Of a stretch of DNA of 64,000 nucleotides, positions 23,001-38,000 are shown one piece after another. The notes below the pieces were generated by a model. It was not told the DNA's origin and did not search any database. It worked only from the letters and a program-made list of their open reading frames with translations. Both the position numbers and the translations under genes were made by a program. How positions within the stretch are numbered: the stretch's first letter is position 1; each line of letters begins with the position of its first letter. The stretch is from assembly GCA_034008185.1 (NCBI GenBank), contig CM067084.1, forward strand, positions 39,259,099-39,323,098. The letters are read 5' to 3'. Source of the stretch: Gorsachius magnificus. Lineage: Eukaryota > Chordata > Aves > Pelecaniformes > Ardeidae.

Positions 23001-26000
23001 CATTATTATTATTGAAGTTGTTTTACTATCACAGCTGATCATACACAAAAAGTTCTGCTGCTGACAGGAGCAATTACTATTAAACTTTTACATATGTGCT
23101 GTATTTCTTTCTAATTTACTTGACTAATAAACTGTATCTGTAGGTGAGATGAGTGAAAGCCGAGCAAAGAGAGTTCGAATAAAGGAAGTTGATGGCTGGA
23201 CTCTAAGGATGCTTATTGATTACATTTACACTGCTGAAATTCAAGTTACAGAAGAAAACGTCCAGGTAAGAGTGAGAATATTTTCTGCAACAAAAGAGAC
23301 GCAATGTGTCATTTATTTTGTTAGTGTGGTTCAACTCCGACATGGGGAATCTTATCTGCAAACGGGAGTTTTTTCAGACACTGTGCTTACAAAACAAGTA
23401 GTCACGCTGTTTAAATTGTGGGTCAAATTCAAAGACCATTGAAGTAAATGAAGAGTTAATTGACTTCAATGGGCTTTGTAACCAAACCTTATGTAATACA
23501 ATAAAATAGATGGTCTACTCTGTCTAAAATGAAAGCTGTCAGTCATCTCTGTAACGCCCCCTCTATGACACTTCAGTGGAATTTACACGAACAAAGTAGA
23601 TTTTCTCCTAAATGTGAAACCATGTTCTCCAATTAAGCTGTTCTGTTTGGTTTAATATATATATTTTTTTTCCTGCTAGCCTGCAGAATAGATTACTCCT
23701 GCTCAGTCTCAGTACATTGCCAGTGGCCAGCTGTGCAGAAATTTTTAGGTACTGGAGTGTTTTTGTTTTTTTTTTCTTTTTTTTTTTAAAATCAACCAAT
23801 ATCTAGCATGAAGGTTTTGCCCATCCCACACAAAAAGAGCTAATCAGTTTTTCTAATCAGCTGTACCTTAAGCTGAAACCTCAATTAGAATAAAACAAAC
23901 ACAAGCTCAGAAAACATAGCTTCCTGCCCTTAATGTTTTTTAACCACAAATCCTGAAGATGGACAGGGTAGATTTTCCTTCCATTGTTTTTTGAGATTTG
24001 GCATAGATTTTTGGAAAGCTTAAAACTGGTTGCATAACAGGTGATAGATTTAATTCTCTTGTTTTTCTTCGTGCTCCTGTGCCCTTCTTTCTGCTCTTGC
24101 CCAATGCCAGATTACTAGCGGTTATTTTGCTGATTTTACAGGGGACAAAACCGTGTTGCTGTATTTGGCATTGAAAACTTGTGTTGCAGTTGTTTATTCT
24201 GAAATTAATTGCTTTTATTGGGCATTAGGCTGAAATTAATAGCTTTTTATTGGCTGCTGAATCTGATGGGATCACTGCTAGTTTTAGCTATGCTTGATGA
24301 AAGGCCTGGAAATGAGAAATATTACCAACTTGAAACAGAATACCCTATTGCTGAACCTTATGGTCGTACCATAACTCTTTTAATTCTGCAAGATTAATTT
24401 CTTGTCACCTGCTTCTTAAGGAATTGTTTACTTCTGGTCTGATGGTATAGGTATATACCTATAGGTATACATAGTGAGAAAATTGGCTGAAATTGTGTTG
24501 TATCTTGCCAGTCTGGTGGCTGCATGAATCTCTGTACCACTGTGGAAGACCTTGGGCAAAATCCAGAGGTGTTGGAGGTTGCCTGATAGACCTCTTCCTG
24601 CTTGATCATTCTGGCATTCCTTAGGGCAGAATATTCTGTCTTGCTGACACACCTTAATGACCTCAATCTTATACTGGTGATGTATAACACCAGACTGGTC
24701 TTAACAGGCAGCCTACTGCGTTTTGGCTGTAGGTGCTGCCTAGCAGGATGCATTTTAGCCCATTGTTGGCAATACTGACTCTTCTATATTTGTGGGGAGG
24801 AAAAGTCAGTGTTATGTTTCTTCGTCATACAGGACTCATTAAAAGCCAGAAACCTCCATATTTAAAGCTCTTGAGTTTGATAGGGCTTTCATTTTCACAG
24901 CTCCAGATTATCTGTCTGAAGATATATCTGATGATTTTGGGGATGGTAATATAAATAATGTGGCCTGGTGAGTGGTGTTAAAGTTTGTGGTTACTTGAGT
25001 ACTGAGAAGATAGTTTTATATAGTTGCACTTTAGAGTTGATACTGAGTATACTTGTAGTATGCCAGATAATGAATGTAAAGCTATTCTTTGTCACTTCCA
25101 TCCTTTTTGTGTTACTAGTACTAGGTATGTACTGTTTATTTGCATTATGGCAGAACACTATGGATAAAAAATAATATACTGATGTGAGTCTTTTTCCTCA
25201 AGTTTGAAAGCCAACATGGGAAAATTGTTACTGTAAATTTCTGGAAGCTTAGAAACCTAGCGCAGATTGTTAGGCTTTAGTTAAAACTGTGTTTTCTATA
25301 AATGTATTGCATGCCCTTGAGATTAATTCTAGCTCTCAACTTCTTGTCTATATAACAGGAATAAGTATTGCTGGAAGGTATTGTGAAATTTTGGTAATGG
25401 TGAGGGTTTATCCTGTAGGAATACAGAACCATGAAAACCTAAGATGCTGTGTAATATTGTCTCTCTAACTTTTTAATATGTGGACTAATATGCTAAACTG
25501 GAGCTTCAGCTTGTAGGCAGCTCATTATGATTCTTATTCTGATGCCCTTCGTGGGATTTCAGATGCATTATTCTGTCTCTTCTGGTTATATACAGTAAGA
25601 ATTGCTAGTGAATTAATTTCTAATATGTGATTTGGTTTAAAAGGGTGCTTCATGTTTAAGTAATGCAGAATTGCTAAGTACTCTTTGGTATTAAAATAGC
25701 TAAACTGTATATTTATGAACACTAATTATAAATGAATGGTATAGCCAAGCTCACTGGTCTTTCTCAAGAGGCAGGGTAACTATGAGCTTCTTTCATTAGT
25801 ATCATACTTGATCTAGAGGTGGACAGGGGATTGCTTCCTTACCATGCCTTTGCAACTTCTGAGTAAGAGCTGTTTCTTCCTGCTCCCCACTGTCATGTTC
25901 TCACTTGTATGTTTTGGGGCAAGGAGGGGGGAGTTGTAGAAAAGTCAGTGATTGAGGAGAAAAACATATTCATTTGGTGCATAAACTATCAGCACAGGAG

Positions 26001-29000
26001 GCCCTCGGTGCTGGTTGTTATCACTACGTTAGTTAAATACAAAAGAACATTTGTTCTTTTCTTCAGTTCTTGATTCACTAAGTTCCCCCCAGCCCCCAAC
26101 AGTAAGGCAGCTGGTATATGAACATGATGAATATATGTTCTTGATTTTCTTCTAGTATTTGTCCTTCATTTAGAAGGAGTTATTTTATCATTCATATCTA
26201 ATGGCACTCACTTAGCATAATGCTTTACCAGTGTTTCTGTCATATTTACATATTATGTCACATTTTCTTACGTTCTCAACTCTCTTATCTTCCTTTCTTT
26301 TTTCCTTTTTTTTGAAATGAAATTAAATGTCAGACTTAATGCAATATCACGTTTTTCATGTTTTAAGAAGGAAACATCAAAGTTAATGTTTTCAGAAGGC
26401 AAATCAACTTTCTTGCATATCAGAGTTTTTCAATTTCATTATAGGTATTAACTACATGCAGTGCGTAATGTGGGAGAGTTAGTTACTATAAGAAGCTCGT
26501 GCGTGAGGAACTCTCCCACACTATGCCTATGCATTTCAGCACGTATTTAATCAGCCTTATACCTAGGGCCTCTGCCGAGCACAAATATGTCAGAAGAAAT
26601 TCCTGCAGTTATTCATGGGTTGTGGATTTGTTATGGGCTTTAGAGATCAGCCTGATACAGGGTGAGTGGGATGTGACTGGGGTAAACATGGGATAAAGCT
26701 GGTTGTGCTCCTTTCTGTTTCCGCGCTACGGTTCTCTGTTCCTGTAGCTGTGCTGATACAACTGTTTTCTGGACCACATTATAAACCATATCACTGAAAT
26801 TACTTAAAAGAAAACACCACCACAATGCGCTCCTTTTCTTCTCCCTCCCCTTCTCCCTCCCCCTGGTATTTTTTGGTTTTGAGTTATTCTTAACTTGGAT
26901 CACTTCAAGGATCTGGTTTATAACATGGCCCTGCTGGCTGTTGTGCTCAGAATATTTTAAGTTAGTGTATTGAAGTGTGGGAACGTACACTTGTGTTGGG
27001 AGTGGACATTTCCCTGCTGCCTGGGAAAAATATTACATGTAGCTTCACTTTGGACCTACTGATAGACATGCTATCTTGCTTTTGAGTTAAGAAGTGTGCA
27101 CAAGAGATAGCAGAAGAACAAATCAGAAATAATGGTATTTTTACAAAGCTCTAGCCTGGCATATTTTACCCTTTAAAGAATTTTTTAGGTACAACCAACA
27201 CAGAGTCCAAATTCCTGAACAGTATCCTTTTTAATATGTATGATTTTTTGTGTTTGTTTTCTGAAATTATTCAAGAACAATGTTTGCATAGTAATAAGCA
27301 TGTTATGACACACATGAACATACAATATGTATGCATCTTTCCTTTGTAACTCTTACTGTTCACACAGGTTGCCATGAAAAGTACAACAGACATGCTTCTA
27401 TTTTTATGGTGTCATGGGGCACAGGCACAAAAGTTGACTGCACATTTGATTTGAGGTGCTGTCAAAATAAGGTCCAAAAAGCAGCTGATTTCCCTAAGAA
27501 ATCCTCAAAGAAGATGATCCTCATGTTGTCCAAACTTTCTACGAAGGCAGTCATTCTGCAGTACAATATTTGGTAACATGGGCTTTGACCATTTGTGCTG
27601 CTCCTCATCACCTGTAAGGTCTACTGGTCCAACAACTTTGCGGGGTTGTTGAATCCTGAGAAGTCCTCTAGCTTGAAAATGTACAGATAGCCCACAGGAA
27701 AACCCAGAGAAGTCCCACGGCTTATGTGCTTTTCAAGATGGTCAGCTTCTGGATTTTGTTTGTGGTATGACCCACAAACAGTTGGATAGGCAGGACTGGG
27801 GGTATGATAAAGGAGCCCAAAGGAAGATGGAATGGGAGGTTACAGGGAATATTGATAGAAGATAATTGCTATTGAACTCTGTAAAGTGAAACAGTGAATG
27901 AATGTATCTAGTCTTGGCAGAGCATCATTAATCTAAGAGCAGAAACTTTGTAACAATCCTTATGTACTTGTTCCAGTTGCTTTAATAGCTTTTCTAGTTA
28001 AAAAATATCTGGTTTAAATCGTCTTTGATCTGTAACAGGCCAGTTTCTGGTACTTCTTTCTGCTGTCTTGTAAAGCAACTTGTTGCTCGTTTTGCTGTAA
28101 CAGTCTTATGTATTGAATGACTGTTCTCTTCATATAATTCAATTTTTTTTCTTTAGATTGAATGTCATAGACTTTTCTTCGGAGGCAATGCTTTCTAAAT
28201 CTTTTACCATTCTTCTTGCTCTTCTAGACTCTGTCCGTTTCACCTATGTCTACATTTTTAACATGCAATAGCCAAAATTGGAGTCATTAGTCCATTGAGG
28301 CCTCGTTAATGCAGACTAGAGTGAAAATATTATCCTGTGAGTAAGATACAGGGCCTGTTCCTTTATGTCATTGAGTGGGATCTCTTTTCCAGTAACACAG
28401 CATTGATTCTAGCAGTCACTTTCTCTTTATGCCAGGAGACGGAGAGAGACAGAATGAAAACATGAAAGTGGTTGTCATGCAGTGGGAGAAGGAACTTGTG
28501 GCTACCTCTTAATTTTGGTAAATGCTAATTTGAGTGATTAGTTGTTTGAAGTATTTATGCTTATTAGTGTAATACTTCTAATAGACCAAAACCAGAACTA
28601 GCAGAAGTTGTAATCTGGTTTATAGTAGTAGAGTGTCTTTCAATAAGTTTAGTGGGCAAGACTTCAGTTTCACACCAGGGAGCTGTTATGAAGAGGTGCC
28701 AATTTGCAAGTCTCTTTTCAGAGTACAACCATATGTTTAAACTGGTTTCAACCATAAATGTAAAGATTTCAATTATTTTCCTTTTCAATTATCTTTTCAA
28801 ACTCAGCAAGAACAGGAAAGAATGGCTGACTGAAAATCTTGTAAACTTACGTCTGATTTGGTGATGGGAGGGCAAGGGAGGAGAAGAAAGATGTGTACAA
28901 GTAATTTTAAAAATGCTTGAAAGAAATATGCAGAATATTTTTTTGAAGAGACCATTACACAGAATAGAATGCAGAAGAAGGAATAATCCAGACTTGTTTC

Positions 29001-32000
29001 TGTTGAGGAGTACAAACCCCCCCCCCCCCAAACTGCCAATCAGTGGATGTTTATTCCAACAAAATGTAATAAAAATATGGGCTATCAGTAATAGTGAGGT
29101 CCATGTAAACATATGGTCTATGTTTACCATGCCTAATCTTTACTGGATACCGATTTAAAGGCAAAAATAAAATTCCATGCAGTATGTAGCATTCCTTATT
29201 TGTTCTTCTGCTGAGCACTAGGATAAGCTCAGATCAAAATATTCAGAATAAATTGTTGTATTATATTTAGAAGTGGTCTGATTGTGATACAGCACATGCA
29301 GTTTTATGTGGGTGGGACATGGAAATGACCTCTATTTAGAGGCTACCAGAAACTTCTATTACCAGAATATCAGATTCGGTAACAAAGTTGTTTTTTTCCT
29401 CATGCCTGTGTCTCATGATCAGATTCTCTCCTTCAGTGCCCTTTCCACTAAGAGATGGGTACACCAATTTACAGGAGTTTAATTAAAAAGGAGGTTTGGG
29501 ATCATGACGGAATTACCAGTTTAACAACTTATTACTGCACATCAGCTGAACAACAGCAGCTGTTTGTGTGTGGTCTTAGCTCAAAGAAAATAGAAAATTA
29601 CTTAGTATAAGACAGTTTCTAAGACTCCTTGCTTTACTTAGTATTTGCCACAGTCTTTGAGCACTTACATGATCAAATTACTATAGCTTATATTCTAGTA
29701 ATCTTCAGAGCCATACTGTCTTTGTATCTGAGCTGGGAGTCAAAATACTCCTAGGAATATTTCGATGCTCGTCAGGCATTATCCTCAAAAGAAATATTTT
29801 GTGTATATGAACTGGTGACTAAACTAACAGTCTTCATGAGTTAGCAATCCTGTGACATGTAAAGAGCATAAAGCATGCTTTTTGAAACTAGTTTTGTTTT
29901 AGATACCTAACTTGGAATGTTTTTCAAGAGTTTCTAAAGCCTACCAACAAAATATACCTTTGAATAGTAAAAAGCATCTCTCTTCCCTTATTGGATCAAA
30001 AGATGTCCCTAACTGTTCAAAGGGGTATAGTCAGTTTTCTTTATGAAACATAGGAAATGTTCTGGTTTAAATGGGGTAGGCTTTGCCTTTTAGAGCCAAA
30101 GGCTGACTGTACTTTACAAACATGTGACTGGGCATCACAAGAGGAGAGAGCATTTCAGTACTTGCAGAGAGATGTGCGTTCTGTGTCCTGGAAGTATGCC
30201 TGCTGCTGTGTAAGTGGGTGGGAGAGATAAAAGAAATATTTATTCAACTGAACTGAATGCTGTGAAGCTTTCACTGAATCTTAGCATACAGTAGGTTCTT
30301 TTGTAAGTATAACATTATATATATTTTTATGTATATATATATTTGAGACAAAGTAACGCTGAAATTCCTTCCATGGGAAATTGGCTGTTCTCCTTCAGAG
30401 AGCCTGTGAAAGTGATGCCTGGGAAAAAATGCTATAGTTGATTTAGGAACCTAAAAAGGGCAGGAAGGGAATAAGTTTGATCTTGATGCATTTGCAGATC
30501 TGCCTCTCTAGCCACCTGTTCTTTAAGGACATTGGGGAAAGTGAAACAGCTTAAGTGAAACTGTATCTTGAAAAGAGGGAGTGCTAGGTAGGCTGGATCT
30601 AGGCAATTACAGCCCTGTTGGTCATGATTAACACAGCGCATGTCACCAAGAGACCAACAGATAATTAATATAGATCTAGAACCTCCCCAATTATGCACTC
30701 TACTGAAATGCAGGGCTCCTTAAGAAGAGTTTATCCTGATTAAAAAGTGATAGCTAAATGGTTTTCAAATAGACTACTACTACATGCTAGGCAGTGCAGT
30801 TTGGTGATGACAGTATGGGTAATGATAGCCATTTTCCTGGCTAGAAGCAGTCTCAGTCTTCTAGAAGATGCAGGTAATTTAATAGAACTACGACTGCTGT
30901 ACCAAAGGTTAAATTCAGCATCCCTCAAGTTTGCAGGCTGATTGTTGAAAAAAGCCTTTGGTTTGCTTTTATTTGACCGCAGTTGCCTGGTGACAGCATT
31001 TTATAATAATTCTTCAGGGAATGCCCATGTTTCCCACTGAAGTCTTCACTATATTATTTATTAATTGAATACAATTCTGAGTTCCCAGACGTGTGTTTTA
31101 AGCCAGTTTTTCCCGCCCCCAGTTCTTTGTACAGCTGTCCTCTTGCATCTCCACAGTATCTGGACAGCCACTTCTTACAACATTTTCATCTTGGTTTAGC
31201 TTCTGAAGTCTTTCCTGCAATACATGGCCATTTGCATGTTTGGTGCTGGAGAGAGAATGTTGGGCCATGTGGGAGTATCCTTCTGAGCTGTTTTTTTGCT
31301 AAACTCTGCTTGCTTCTAAAGAAGAATGAAGTTAGGTCAGACAATACCAACACTATTGAACATAACAGTGATAGTTTTTGCTTTCCTTCTGGAGAACATT
31401 CTTTTGGAGTGAATGAGTTTAAGCTGTTTCTCTTATTGCCCCTAAAAAAAGTGGAGCAATATTGCACTGGTTTCTCTGTCAATAGCTGCAGTAGAATTTT
31501 TTAATGAAAATAGCTCTGACTTTACATTAAAGTTTATAAATATAATTGACAACCTCTTTTGAGCTGAAATCTGTGAATTTGTATTTCCTGTGACTTAAAT
31601 TTAACTTGCCAGCAACTCTCAGCAAAGTATCCTGGTACAGCACATAGTTTTGTAGGCAGGCTGTTAGGCCAAATATTCATTAAAACATCTTTCAAGCTGT
31701 TCATATAGTTTTATTTTTTTCTGAGATGATACTGAGACCTGGTACTCAAATAATCTCCTATAAGCTTAACATTTTGGACAGATTTGGCTAATGACAATTG
31801 ATACCCAAAAATATTGCTGAAAGATGAATTTTTTTCTCCATATGAGGTTAAATAATGTGAAATGCTAAATTGTCATACTGGATAATTTCTCAGCACTAAT
31901 CAAAGAAAAATGATCTTTGCACTGTGTTCTGGTGCCTCAGATGGGCACAAATGTTGATCTTTTGACCTGTTAAGACTTGATAGTCATCTTGCATGCCACA

Positions 32001-35000
32001 ACAGCTTGTCATACCTGCCCCTGCAGCAAGTACATTTGTCTCAAAATTTTTCAGCTGAAGGGCTAGGTGTTAAGCCGTATACCTGGGCTCTTTTGTTACT
32101 TCTGTGAGTTTCCCTAGGTAGAAGATAATTTGTCAAGACATGACTTTTATAAACGAGGTACAAGTACATCATTTCTCATCAGGTAGAAGCAGGTTTTGCA
32201 CTGACAGACTAAATTGTCATCTGTGTTAATTTTTAGACAAAATATTGTTGTCAAAAATGAGTAATTAATGCTGCTTTCCCTAACTACTGCTTTAAGTATT
32301 GGACCACGCACTTAAAATCAAGGCTAAAATTCAGGAATGCCAACACAGAAATGTTTTTCCTCTGTCTCGAGTGCGTCGAGGCATTTAAAGACTACGGGAT
32401 GCATCCCAGCATGCAGAGCCATCCAGCTTCTCTTCACTGCGGTTCACGGGTTTCGTTCTTGTGAGAACCTTTTGGGAAGAGAGGGAGGAGAAACACTGCG
32501 GCCTTTCAGCCTATGCAGAGGTCTTAAGAACAGAGGGTATCTCAGCTGATGCTTTCAACTTTCTAATTGATGTGACAATGTTAGCATTCCTTTAACAAAC
32601 TTTTACATGATATTTCTTATACAATATTTGCAGACAGCCCCCATCTCCCCCCCAGTACCTGACAGGTAAGGTGCTAATTATTGAACCCTGAGGTGACAGG
32701 TTACAATCCTGCTTGGTTCAGCTCTTTCATCTTCCATATCCTCCACCAGCAGGTGTTTGCTGGAGTTGGCTTTATCTTGAAACCCAGAAACCTTTCTTAT
32801 GCTGTCCATCATATTTCAGCTTACCATTGCTTTTTACGCTTACCTTCTTGCAGACCTAGAACCTTCTGTCCATAAACTCTTTTTTTTTTTCTTTGCTACT
32901 AGGTTTCAGGCAACTGCACAAATTCTTAAAAGCACTTTTCTTTACAAAAAGTGTTTTGTGTAATAGTGTTCTTGAATGTCAAAAGCTATCAGCACTTGGG
33001 GATCTTATTTCCCTGACACAGATGTTATTAAAGGTTTAGGAGGAGGCGGAGTTACTTATTTTTACAGCTCTAAAAGTTGATCCAATAAACCAGCTTTTGG
33101 TTTTTCTGCCCATCTCCATCATGGCTACTGAATTCTGGAAGCTCTTGCAAATTCTGAAGTTGTATCTAGAGTCATTCAATTTAAAATGTTTTATAAAACT
33201 GGTCCATCCTAATGACTTCATGATTAAAACTGAATTAAAAAATCAATTAATCCTGCTGTGTGTTGAAAACACTCTTTATATGGTAATCCAAACTTTCACT
33301 TTCTTTTATGCCAGCACAGTTCTAATAATATGAGGGGCTTGCTGACACTGCAGAGAGGTGCTTAAATCCAAGCTGACATGAATTTCACTGCAAACTCTAT
33401 TCATGGAAGCATTTTTAAGTCTTACTGGGCAAGAATTTAGTGTTGGACTAAACAGCCTTATAGTCTACTGTTTGATTGTGTGCTGAAAGAGTACCAGTGG
33501 AGTACCACAGTGTTTTGCTATTGTACATATTTTATACATTAGGCCTCAAGCAACTATCTGGTTACCTCTTTTGACCTTTTTTTTTTTTGTATTTGTGACA
33601 GCGGCTTTGAGGATTTTAATAATGTGAGGGCACAACTAATATGTGGCTTAGCTGGAGGAGAGACAGTGGCACACTTCTGAAATTTATATGCATTGTAAGA
33701 CATGTCAGGCAACAGTAAATGATCTAATTTTTCCAGTGAAATAATCCTACTATGCATTCTTCATTTGCTTATACATGCCTGCCTGTCAGGAGAGTGAGTG
33801 TAGGAGGGAAGGGAAAAGAGGAGTGTGATCTTTCTACAGGCGTATTTAATTACTGATACATGCTTCATTAATTTGTGCTTTAAATGAGTAAGCTTGGTGT
33901 AAAAGAGCTGCTGACCAAAATACTAAGCAAACAACTTTGCGAGGAACCTTAGTATTTTGCTCTCTGTCAGTTTTTAAATGTGTATTGAGTAGTATGTATT
34001 TTTCTTCACCTGTTTTTTTTCCATAGCATCTCTTTTGTGTCTTTAGCAATTATGTATGGACAAGGTAGAAACTGCCTGGTTTTTGGGGCACAACATTATT
34101 ATGTACACTGCAGAACAGATACAGTTACTATATCATCACTCCCCTTTCTGTGTTTGTTTTCCTTAAGACTGAGAAACTGGGGCTATTTTTGGTTGATTGA
34201 AGGTGTATTCCAGAGTGCCACACTTGGCTGATATATGCTTGATGTCCTACTAAAAAAATTCCTTTTCTAATCTGGCTTACTTGGTGATACGTGACAGGAG
34301 GAAATCGCACTGTGTGTATTTAGCATGAGGCAAGTACTTACCATGAGGCAAGTGTTAAGGGTTGCTGAATCTGGTAGCCTGATAATGGCAAGGTGGCTGC
34401 AACTCCATGTCCCTGTGCTCCAGCTGGTAGTGAGGCTGAGCATGTGTGTCCAGTAGGTACATACATGGTCATGTGTATATAGAATCATAGAATTGTCTAG
34501 GTTGGAAAAGACCTTCAAGATCATCAAGTCCAACTGTTAACCTAACACTGCCATCCTACCACTAAACCATGTCCCTAAGCACCTTATCTACCCTTCTTTT
34601 AAATACCACCAGGGTGGGGACTCAACCACTTCCCTGGGCAGCCCATTCCAGAGCCTGACAACCCTTTCTGTGAAGAAGTTTTTCCTAATGCCTAACCTCA
34701 ACCTGCCCTGGTGCAACTTCAGACCATTTCCCATTGTTCTATCGTCCGTTACCAGGGAGAAGAGGCTGACCCCCACCTCGCTACAGCTTCCTTTCAGGTG
34801 TATATAGCATACGTACAGGCGGCCAGCCACACAGATTGATGCAGACAGAACCACTCGGCTGTTTGTCTCGGTTCTGTCTTGGGTTGGTCTGTTTTCCCAA
34901 AAAGTCTCTTGGACGTGGCTGGTGAACACTGTGTTTTGCATTGTGGTGCTAGACCTGGAGCAGACCTTCCCAAATTAGGTTTTATGTCAAGCTGAATAAA

Positions 35001-38000
35001 TACAAGTCATGCTTCTTCATTTAGAGATAAAATTCTTTACTCTTCTCTCCCCTTGGTTATAGACGGTAGAGTGATGTTCCAGAAGGTAGGTAGCAAAAGG
35101 AGTTTGCAGAGAAGGCAAGTGCTGTTTCTGTACAGCTGTAGCTTTGGTTAAGGCAGAGAGAGAGAAAAATGGTGGCAGGACCATCAGAACCAGGAGAAGC
35201 AGATGTTGCACAGATATGGCAACTCTTTCCTAAAGTATTCACCTTTTTACAATCCTGCTGCTTTTTTTTTTTCCTTTTCTGAAGAGATCTTGCTGTTATT
35301 TCTCCAAGTGATGCTTTACTCACATTTTGCTGGCATTTTCCAGTCAATGAATCTTTTTATAGTATTTTTTTTTGGCTTGGGTCTTGTTGAATGGGAGATC
35401 CCAGAACTTTGTTCATGAAGAAAGTTGGGTAGGCAGAAGTGTATGAGCCTTGCAAGAATGAAAAGATACCTGAGTGGAAATTTGAGCTGTTATACACCAG
35501 CTTGTAGTTGCTAAATAAAAATATGCAAGGGAGAAACAGAACAGAGAATGAGAACAAGAGGCAAAAGATGAATCTAAAATTTGGATCAAAAAGTATGAGA
35601 AATGAATTAAAATTGTCCTGAGGCTGTAAAAGACTGTGTGTGTGGGAGGCAGAGAGCCTTGAACTTCTGGAGACTGAGGTCTTATGAACTGAGTCACAGA
35701 TTTTTCCCTATCTCAAAATCTTTGTTCCTTCAGAAGATGTTTTGAGGGAGGGGGGTAAAAAACACTCATTTCTGCTTATTTGGAAGAGAGACTCCTGGGC
35801 AAAGGCGGTGAAGAGGCTTATAGCTTGGCTGTGTCAGCGTGGTCTAAGCAAGAGCCAAGGAATGAATCAGAAACTCATGGAGGAGGTGATGGGGTGAGAC
35901 AGAAGTGGGGTCGAGGCAGGAATATGTTATAGAAGAGATACTGATCTGTAATACTGCACTTCAGAAGCATGTGATTCTGAGTACTGTGGGAGGTGAATGG
36001 AAAGTCACTGAGGGATTTAAACAGGCACGTTAAATTTAAATGATAAAAAGAATAAAACACTTTTACTCAGCAGTGCAGCTCTAAATATAACAGCTGTTCA
36101 TTTCCTGCATATTGTTTCTTTAATGAGTGATTTAGGAGAGCATGTAGGCTGCCAGAGCCATGCATGAGCAAGGTGCCAAAAGCTAATTAAGGTAGAAAGT
36201 CCCATTTATGACAAGAGACTGTGCAAGGTGCATCCTCTTACAGATCAAGGACGAGTTTAGAGAAAGGGTCAAAAGATGAGGCACTGAAGCAAACGAGTAT
36301 CGGATCACTAAGGCAAAAAGGATCTTACACACATATGTAAAAAACAATCCTTGCATACCCACAGAGAAGAAACTTTCCTAGTGAGGTGGCTGAGATTGTA
36401 GAAAAATATTATACTCTCTAGCTGGCTATTCCTTGCAGTTTCAGCTCACATTTTAGTAAATCAGTACAATGTCACTGGTGATCCTGAGTATGAGAGAGAC
36501 TATCAAGGATTTTGTTTTTGTTAGTGTCAGGTAACATAAGGCAAGTTCAAACTTTCCGATGTTTTAGAATTCTATTTATGAGTTGTGCATAGCTCCTAAA
36601 AACCTCCTGTCATTCTTTGAGTGGTCCAGAAATAACCACATCAAAGGCTTTTGAAAGTCAAGTTAGTTATAGTCCCTCCTAAATTGTCGCATGATGAGCA
36701 ATAAATAGATCAAAAATCCCTAGGGAGTACAGGAACAAATAGGAATAAATAGTTGGATTTCACTGTATCCAAATGGTTGTAATGTGTCACAAGCTTCTAA
36801 AGAAGGATGGATTTTCTTTAGTTTTGAAAAGTAGATAGCAAAACATGTAGGTGATTAACTGGTTTAAGGATTTATTTTTTTTTTCAAGACGAGACAAAAA
36901 TAGAAAATTTCACTGCTTTCTAGCAAAGCTAGATGTTGGGCTCGCATGATCGCAGACCAATTCTAATGTTGGAAAGTATGAAGTAATGCATGAAAAGAAA
37001 AATTTGAAATACTCCTACATATTGCTATGTTTTACATTAACAACTTTTCCTAGAATAGAATAACATACTATAGTCACCTTAGAAAAACTTCTGCTCATTG
37101 TGAAATAGTGGATTTAAAAAGGAGCGTAAAAAAAAAAAAAAGGGCACAGCAGTATCTAGCATCTGTATGTCATTGTAGAAATCTGTGTTCTCACCTGCTG
37201 GATGGTCTAAAATATGACAGGAATAGCACACTTTGGGGAAAGGCTTAAAGCTGTGAAAGGCATGAAAAAGCTATCATTTAAGAGAGGGAGAGAATTCAGG
37301 CCTTTTTTAGGTTGACTATGAGATGACTGAAAAAGGACTCTATTTTTTCTTCCAGTATCTATTTGTTTCAGAGACTCCATGTACTCTTTTTAAGGGTAAA
37401 AGTGTGAGCTATTTACTTATGCTGAAAGATAATAAGCTTTTCTTTAGGATACCTAGAGAGAGACAAATGCACAAAACCATACGTGTGCATACATGGTGGT
37501 GTTGCTGTTATGATTAGAGTGGATGCCTAATGAATAGAGCACATTGCTGTAAAATGCGTGAGAGGAGCTGCCTAGCATGCGGAAGGTGAGCAATGAGCTT
37601 TTCTAGCTGCCCTGGTTCGTTTGGCAATTATTACCTGTGAACCTTGGGTTACCATTAGATAGACTGTGTTTCAGAGCAGTTATTTTCACCCTGTAAGGTT
37701 TACCTCCCTAATTATGTGAGAGCGTATGAGGTCCAGGTTTAGATTGGGTTCACCTGTTCTATTTCCTTCCATCCTAGGTTTCTTCTTCCCCTTTTCCTTG
37801 GAAGGGGAAAGACAGAGGAAGGGACGGTGCTGATGGAAGCAGAACAGTGCTGTGAAACTTCATTTCAGTAAATACTGTATTTAACCACATATTGGGGAAG
37901 GGAGGAGGGCATATCTACTTCTGACTTGAGCCAGCCACCAAACTTGCTTCCAGCGTGGCTTGAGAGCATGGAGGAGATCCCTGGCTGGTTGCAGCACAGA

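Larger units (their letters stand above)
18488..23143 (+). other. KLHL2: KLHL2 intron 3
   Basis: GT-AG intron of 4.7 kb. It holds two short tandem duplications (21103-21158 and 21787-21850) and a G/T-rich segment with long T runs (21361-21432). The rest is AT-rich DNA in which no element was recognised. Confidence 0.85.

Noticed and set aside
36600..37020. Possible ancient CR1/L3 reverse-transcriptase remnant
   Set aside because: Short stretches (AAAGGCTTTTGAAAGTC, GAAGTAATGCATG) are suggestive, but no continuous similarity could be followed.
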